This document shows positions 62,511 through 64,000 of a stretch of 64,000 nucleotides of DNA, in pieces. The notes under the pieces are model-generated. The model made no database searches and was not told the DNA's origin. It was given only the letters and a program-made list of their open reading frames with translations. The stretch lies in assembly GCF_041296385.1 (NCBI RefSeq), contig NC_091020.1, positions 26,283,001 to 26,347,000 of the forward strand. The letters are read 5' to 3'. The DNA is from Aphelocoma coerulescens (lineage: Eukaryota > Chordata > Aves > Passeriformes > Corvidae). Position 1 is the stretch's first letter. Every line of letters begins with the position of its first letter. The translations under genes were made by a program, and so were the position numbers.

Positions 62511-64000
62511 AGCCCACTTCTGTTTTTCCCTACACACAGCTACTGAAAACTCCACCCTAATCATGGTTTCCTGTACTGTCTGACCATATAAAAGAAACCA
62601 TTCACTGTTAAAATATTATGTGTCACTCACGTCCTCCAGGATCACGAGTGAAAAAAACTACAAAACTCACTAATACTTCTGCCTTCATGAGGCAGAAAAC
62701 CAGCATTTTATACACTGCCTTTAAGAGTCCCTTTCTCTCCATGCACCATCCAACCTGAGCTGACAAAGAAAATTGGATGTAGCCTCACTGAAGATTTTTT
62801 TGAGCATTCCCCTCAGTTTGTGGTGGGTAAAAGCACAGCCAGGCCTTGCCACATTGGAAAGTGGCTTTGACTGTCAGAAGCTTCTGGGGAGGTTTGTCAA
62901 AAACTAGCCTCACTTGTGTTCATTAGCCTTTTGCCCTTATTTTCAGTGCACCTGACTGCTTCACCCTTTCAGCATTTAATTATTCCCTTTTCCAACCAAG
63001 CTGAAGGCTAAGGTTTGGCCTTGGGCCCCTCCGTCTGCTCCACATGAGCTCATTAAAAAGTTGGTGTTCTGTGAATGTAAGAAACAGACAACAAAGATAA
63101 AAGGGTGCTAAGAGATAAAACTGAAAATTATAAAAACACTCAGTTTATGTAATTAACAAGACCAGTGTTCATTTCTAACCCTTCCAGGATAACACTTTTT
63201 TGTTCACCAGTCTTGCAATGGTTAATCATGGAAACCAATAATGTTCTGCTATTCCACAGCATTTCGTGAGCTTCCAAACAGAGTTTAAAATAAAATAAAA
63301 TCAAAGGTAGGAGCACTTCTGTTAGACTCCCTTACAAAAAAAGCCTGAGCTTTTCTCCGTTTTCCATCTTTGCCTTCTCTCAAAGGGCAACAGGAAGCAC
63401 ACGGATAGTTCTGAAAGACCAACACTGAGATTTCTCAACAAATGCTTGTCTGTCACAGAGAAACCAACTTCCTGAGCATAAATTATTCATGTTCAAGGAT
63501 AAAAGTATCAGAGTGGATAACCCAGAAGATTAGGAAATTTCTTGCATGGCACTTTTCTCCTTCTGCAGGGCAGGCTGTTTCTGTTATTTGTAACTAAGAT
63601 TTGCCAAGAAAGTTAAACTCAGCCAAGAGATCTACAGGTCTTTTTGGATCACTATTTTGCTTCTCTCCCTATTACTGTTCATTATACAAAAAGCTTCTTT
63701 GATATTTCCACATCATTTATTCAGACTAGAGAAACAAAATACAATTCAAGGGTTTCAGATTATCAAACACCACAGATTCCAAACTATTATTTCCACCAAA
63801 TGGGAGATGGGCACCTGAACTCAGAACCTTTTTTTAATGCCAGTAATACAAGCCATGATGGAGTTATCTTTGGGTTTGTGTTTTAGGGAACAGGGTGTCT
63901 GCTTTTTCGTCATCAGCACTGTTCAATGAGTAGCTTAGGAAGTTTGTAATGCTCTGTAATTGCTCATGGTTACACATATGGGGGAAAGCAAGAAATAACT
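62511..64000. other. Non-coding stretch, nothing recognised
   Basis: AT-rich sequence to the end of the window. Only short frames occur, the largest being 80 codons at 63644-63886 (plus). No element or RNA gene recognised. Confidence 0.5.

Noticed and set aside
1..64000. tRNA, rRNA, CRISPR array or bacterial-type operon
   Set aside because: No tRNA-like A/B box pair with a foldable arm set, no rRNA stretch, no regular repeat-spacer array and no dense one-strand gene packing were seen.

Overview
The window reads as non-coding, AT-rich nuclear DNA from a bird, most likely intergenic or deep-intronic sequence. The main evidence is several copies of the CR1 LINE family. One has the family's terminal 'ATTCTGYGATTCTGTG'-type tail and the familiar 3' phrases (a first-person alignment against remembered CR1 character, not a search). 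Other sauropsids also carry CR1, so a bird is the best reading rather than a proven one. Mammalian L1 and Alu type repeats are absent, repeats are sparse, and there are no operons, ribosome-binding sites or bacterial-type gene packing.

No protein-coding gene could be recognised. Almost every open frame is short and overlaps equally good frames on the other strand. The longest are 203 codons (23858-24469, minus), 175 codons inside nested repeats (39536-40063), and 143 codons (9264-9695, plus). A cluster at about 15.9-21.2 kb has several short open segments bounded by good splice consensus and slightly raised CpG. I list four as weak exon candidates. They lie on opposite strands and match no protein I know, so chance is a serious alternative.

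Layout. 1-12.7 kb: featureless apart from a small tandem repeat and an A-rich patch. 12.7-13.3 kb: two short direct duplications and a possible old SINE core. 15.9-21.2 kb: weak exon candidates. 20.3 and 24.8 kb: two nearly identical 0.47 kb segments in direct orientation, the clearest unexplained repeat in the window. 23.2 kb: a CR1 3' end. 39.06-39.93 kb: a CR1 3' end interrupted by a 416 bp solo LTR lying in the opposite orientation and flanked by a near-perfect 6 bp target duplication. 41-46 kb: small tandem duplications, an A/CA-rich patch and a perfect 17 bp-arm hairpin. 47.9 kb: a probable ancient MIR/CORE-type SINE fragment. 48.66 kb: a CR1 3' end on the minus strand. 55.2-56.4 kb: a retroviral LTR with CCAAT boxes, TATA box and polyadenylation signal, followed by a primer-site-like stretch and broken internal sequence. 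58.9 and 62.2 kb: two more degraded CR1 copies on opposite strands.

There is no gene system to describe as working together. The window is a record of transposable-element insertion, nesting and small duplications. No new biological system could be supported. The items most worth checking are the 0.47 kb duplicated segment, the nested LTR, the LTR-led element at 55 kb, and the exon-like cluster.
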